DNA of 64,000 bases from Paenibacillus sp. 1781tsa1 (GTDB lineage: Bacteria; Bacillota; Bacilli; Paenibacillales; Paenibacillaceae), in contig NZ_JAMYWY010000001.1 of assembly GCF_024159265.1 (NCBI RefSeq), positions 3,534,001-3,598,000 on the forward strand, read 5' to 3'. Every line of letters begins with the position of its first letter. The first letter of the stretch is position 1. Of this stretch, positions 62,695-64,000 are shown in pieces. Under the pieces are notes generated by a model that was given only the letters and a program-made list of their open reading frames with translations, was not told the DNA's origin and made no database searches. Both the position numbers and the translations under genes were made by a program.

Positions 62695-63643
62695 TGTTTC
62701 TCACCTTCATCACGATATTTCTTATACTTGCTAATCCGGAACTCATGTATCGCGAAAATTCAACATGGCCGGGGGGAGCGTCTGCAAGCATTAGCTCCTC
62801 TGGTGATTCTTCCTGATCCGTGTAAAACCCATGTACCCCAAACCTGGACAGAATCTGCATAACCGGTCTGCTGTTGACAGTGTGAACATAACTTTTTACC
62901 CCAAACTTATTCAGTGCTGGAACTAAATTGGGGTTTAGATACACGCGGTATGCAGGCATGGCAACGGCTGTCAGTTGTTTGTCCCTTACGAATTCTACAA
63001 TACTTTCGGCGGAGGCGCCAGTTTTGTAAAGTGAATATATTTTGTTTGGAAAGGGGTGGATTCCCATAACCGTGTCATACATTTCCGGGCTGAAGATTTC
63101 AAATATAACCCGGTTGAGCAGTGCAGGATCCGTACGCCGAACCTCATTGACTAGATGCGCAAACTGCTGCTGAATTTGCTCTTTGCGGTATGCTTTCGTG
63201 TCCACAATTAAGTCAAAATCAGGATATTGTTTCATCAGCTGCAGTATGTCCGGCAGGGTAAGAGGGTGGAATCTTCCCATAATAAGCGAGTTTGCAAACT
63301 GAAGCTTGGTTACGTTTCGTCCGCGATGAGCGGCCAAGTCCGGCTGTAGCTTCTGCGACCAATCATGTCTGGCTACAAGCTTCCCGTCCGTCGTCTGCAC
63401 AAGATCAACCTCGAACAAACGGTACCCTCTATTGTAATTGGTTATAAATGCCTCATAAGAATTGGTGTAGCTAGCACCGTCAACTCCACCGAATGCATGT
63501 GCAATAAGCCTATTTTCCTGCCAGCCGCTGGTGCCAGCTATAGAACCCGGCTGATTTTGACCTGACCTTACAAGCCCCCAGTTGCACCAGATCATTCCCG
63601 CCGTAATGACTATGAGTAAGGTTAACATCATCGTTTTCTTCAT
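62684..63643 (-). CDS. membrane-anchored glycerophosphodiesterase-like protein
   Basis: A 319-residue protein with an N-terminal signal anchor (MMLTLLIVITAGMIWCNWG) and a GDPD/PI-PLC-type TIM barrel outside the membrane. The first catalytic motif is LIAHAFGGVDG rather than the standard HRG, followed by NSYEAF, FEVDLVQTTDGKLVARHDW (acidic metal ligands and second His) and DFDLIVDTK. The barrel end PVMQILSRFGVHGFYTDQ is typical. GAAGGAG precedes ATG. It heads an operon with a VanR/VanS-like pair, pointing to teichoic acid or lipid headgroup metabolism under envelope stress; inference. Confidence 0.85.
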   Translation of the reverse strand: MKKTMMLTLLIVITAGMIWCNWGLVRSGQNQPGSIAGTSGWQENRLIAHAFGGVDGASYTNSYEAFITNYNRGYRLFEVDLVQTTDGKLVARHDWSQKLQPDLAAHRGRNVTKLQFANSLIMGRFHPLTLPDILQLMKQYPDFDLIVDTKAYRKEQIQQQFAHLVNEVRRTDPALLNRVIFEIFSPEMYDTVMGIHPFPNKIYSLYKTGASAESIVEFVRDKQLTAVAMPAYRVYLNPNLVPALNKFGVKSYVHTVNSRPVMQILSRFGVHGFYTDQEESPEELMLADAPPGHVEFSRYMSSGLASIRNIVMKVRNNGY

Positions 63644-63835
63644 TCGTTCTGCTCCTTCGTTATCCCGATGTAAGTCATGCTACAGGACGCAAATGAAGAA
63701 GGAGTGGTATAAAAACGAAGGAATTTATGAAGTTTGTACATGCACTATTCAATGACCCTGACCCAGCGTGGAGAAAACGCTATAAAAAGAGATTATATCT
63801 TTCGAGGGATTGTCTATTTAGCTTATTTTTTATTG

Positions 63836-63951
63836 TTCGAAAATTTTCGAATTATGTATTGCAGCTATGTGGGAAGTGTGTTATATTTCTTTTCAGACCA
63901 AACAGTTCGAAAATATTCGAACTGAAAACTATACTGCATAAGACAGTATAG
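63836..63951 (+). promoter_or_regulatory. three inverted repeats upstream of the last gene
   Basis: TTCGAAAATTTTCGAA (63836-63851) is a perfect palindrome. CAGTTCGAA and TTCGAACTG (63903-63924) are inverted arms around AATA. CTATACTG and CAGTATAG (63929-63951) are inverted arms around CATAAGA. All lie within 140 bases of the gene start at 63973. The shared GTTCGAA core suggests one regulator with two sites; the third repeat could be another operator or an RNA hairpin. Confidence 0.6.
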
Positions 63952-63972
63952 ACAATACAGGAGGTAATAACA

Positions 63973-64000
63973 TGTCCAATACAGCAACCGCTGGCAATAC
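63973..64000 (+). CDS. start of an unidentified gene, cut by the window end
   Basis: Nine codons and one base (MSNTATAGN) after a very good ribosome binding site (AGGAGG, 7 bases before ATG). The product cannot be named from this. The elaborate operator region upstream indicates a tightly regulated gene. Confidence 0.6.

Noticed and set aside
63727-63951. Two overlapping plus-strand frames near the right end
   Set aside because: They run through the operator palindromes, have no ribosome binding site and resemble no family.
1-64000. Search for CRISPR arrays, tRNA, rRNA, intact insertion sequences and prophage genes
   Set aside because: No regularly spaced repeats, cloverleaf with CCA-type end, rRNA-like sequence, transposase or phage structural gene was recognised by reading; a tRNAscan/ISfinder run would be decisive.

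Overview
The window looks like a chromosomal segment of a spore-forming, low-to-mid GC Bacillota, most probably Paenibacillus or a close relative. The reasons are strong AGGAGG-type ribosome binding sites, frequent GTG/TTG starts, split L-serine dehydratase subunits, a class III fructose-1,6-bisphosphatase, YesM/YesN two-component pairs beside CUT1-type sugar ABC genes, a very large secreted pectin-degrading enzyme, and the remnant of a CotF-like spore coat gene. I see no rRNA, tRNA, CRISPR array, prophage or intact insertion sequence. The species call is inference from gene content.

Layout. 1-1.4 kb: an SH3-type protein and an unknown protein. 1.4-8 kb: a minus-strand catabolic operon (MFS transporter, M20 amidohydrolase, L-serine dehydratase beta and alpha) divergent from a GAF/PucR-type regulator. 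8-9.6 kb: a TetR regulator divergent from an SDR dehydrogenase over a perfect operator palindrome. 9.7-17.2 kb: an AraC regulator divergent from a 2128-residue rhamnogalacturonan lyase carrying two acetylesterase domains, with a perfect CRE match behind its promoter. 17.3-28.4 kb: a SUKH-like protein, then a YesM/YesN pair, a lipoprotein binding protein, two permeases and two GH13 alpha-glucosidases. No ABC ATPase is present, so a shared MsmX-type ATPase is presumably used.

28.5-34.4 kb: a YjdJ/YjdI pair, a chemotaxis receptor, a YetF-like membrane protein and an ABC-F ATPase whose internal fragment is duplicated upstream. 34.5-43.5 kb: a Gly/Pro-rich protein, a coat-protein pseudogene, a DUF2239 gene under a doubled palindrome, hydrolases with their regulators, a pentapeptide-like protein and two paralogous tiny secreted peptides not expected from a length-filtered gene caller. 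43.6-50.6 kb: a BCCT transporter, a histidine phosphatase, a small-peptide/ABC/half-permease cluster, a VOC protein and class III FBPase. 50.9-57.5 kb: a flavin monooxygenase with TetR regulator, a hydroxyacid dehydrogenase, an XRE-cupin regulator, a CynX-like MFS, a universal stress protein and a GlsB-like membrane protein. 57.6-64 kb: an OmpR/HK pair with a lipoprotein, a GDPD/VanR-like/VanS-like operon, and the first codons of a gene behind three inverted repeats.

The items I would look at first are the twin small secreted peptides with a shared promoter and 7-1-7 operator (37.3-37.6 and 43.1-43.4 kb), the dispersed terminator-like repeat (four copies), the doubled CCCGGG palindrome around the DUF2239 promoter, the small ORF/ABC/half-permease cluster at 46.3-48.1 kb, and the multi-enzyme rhamnogalacturonan lyase.
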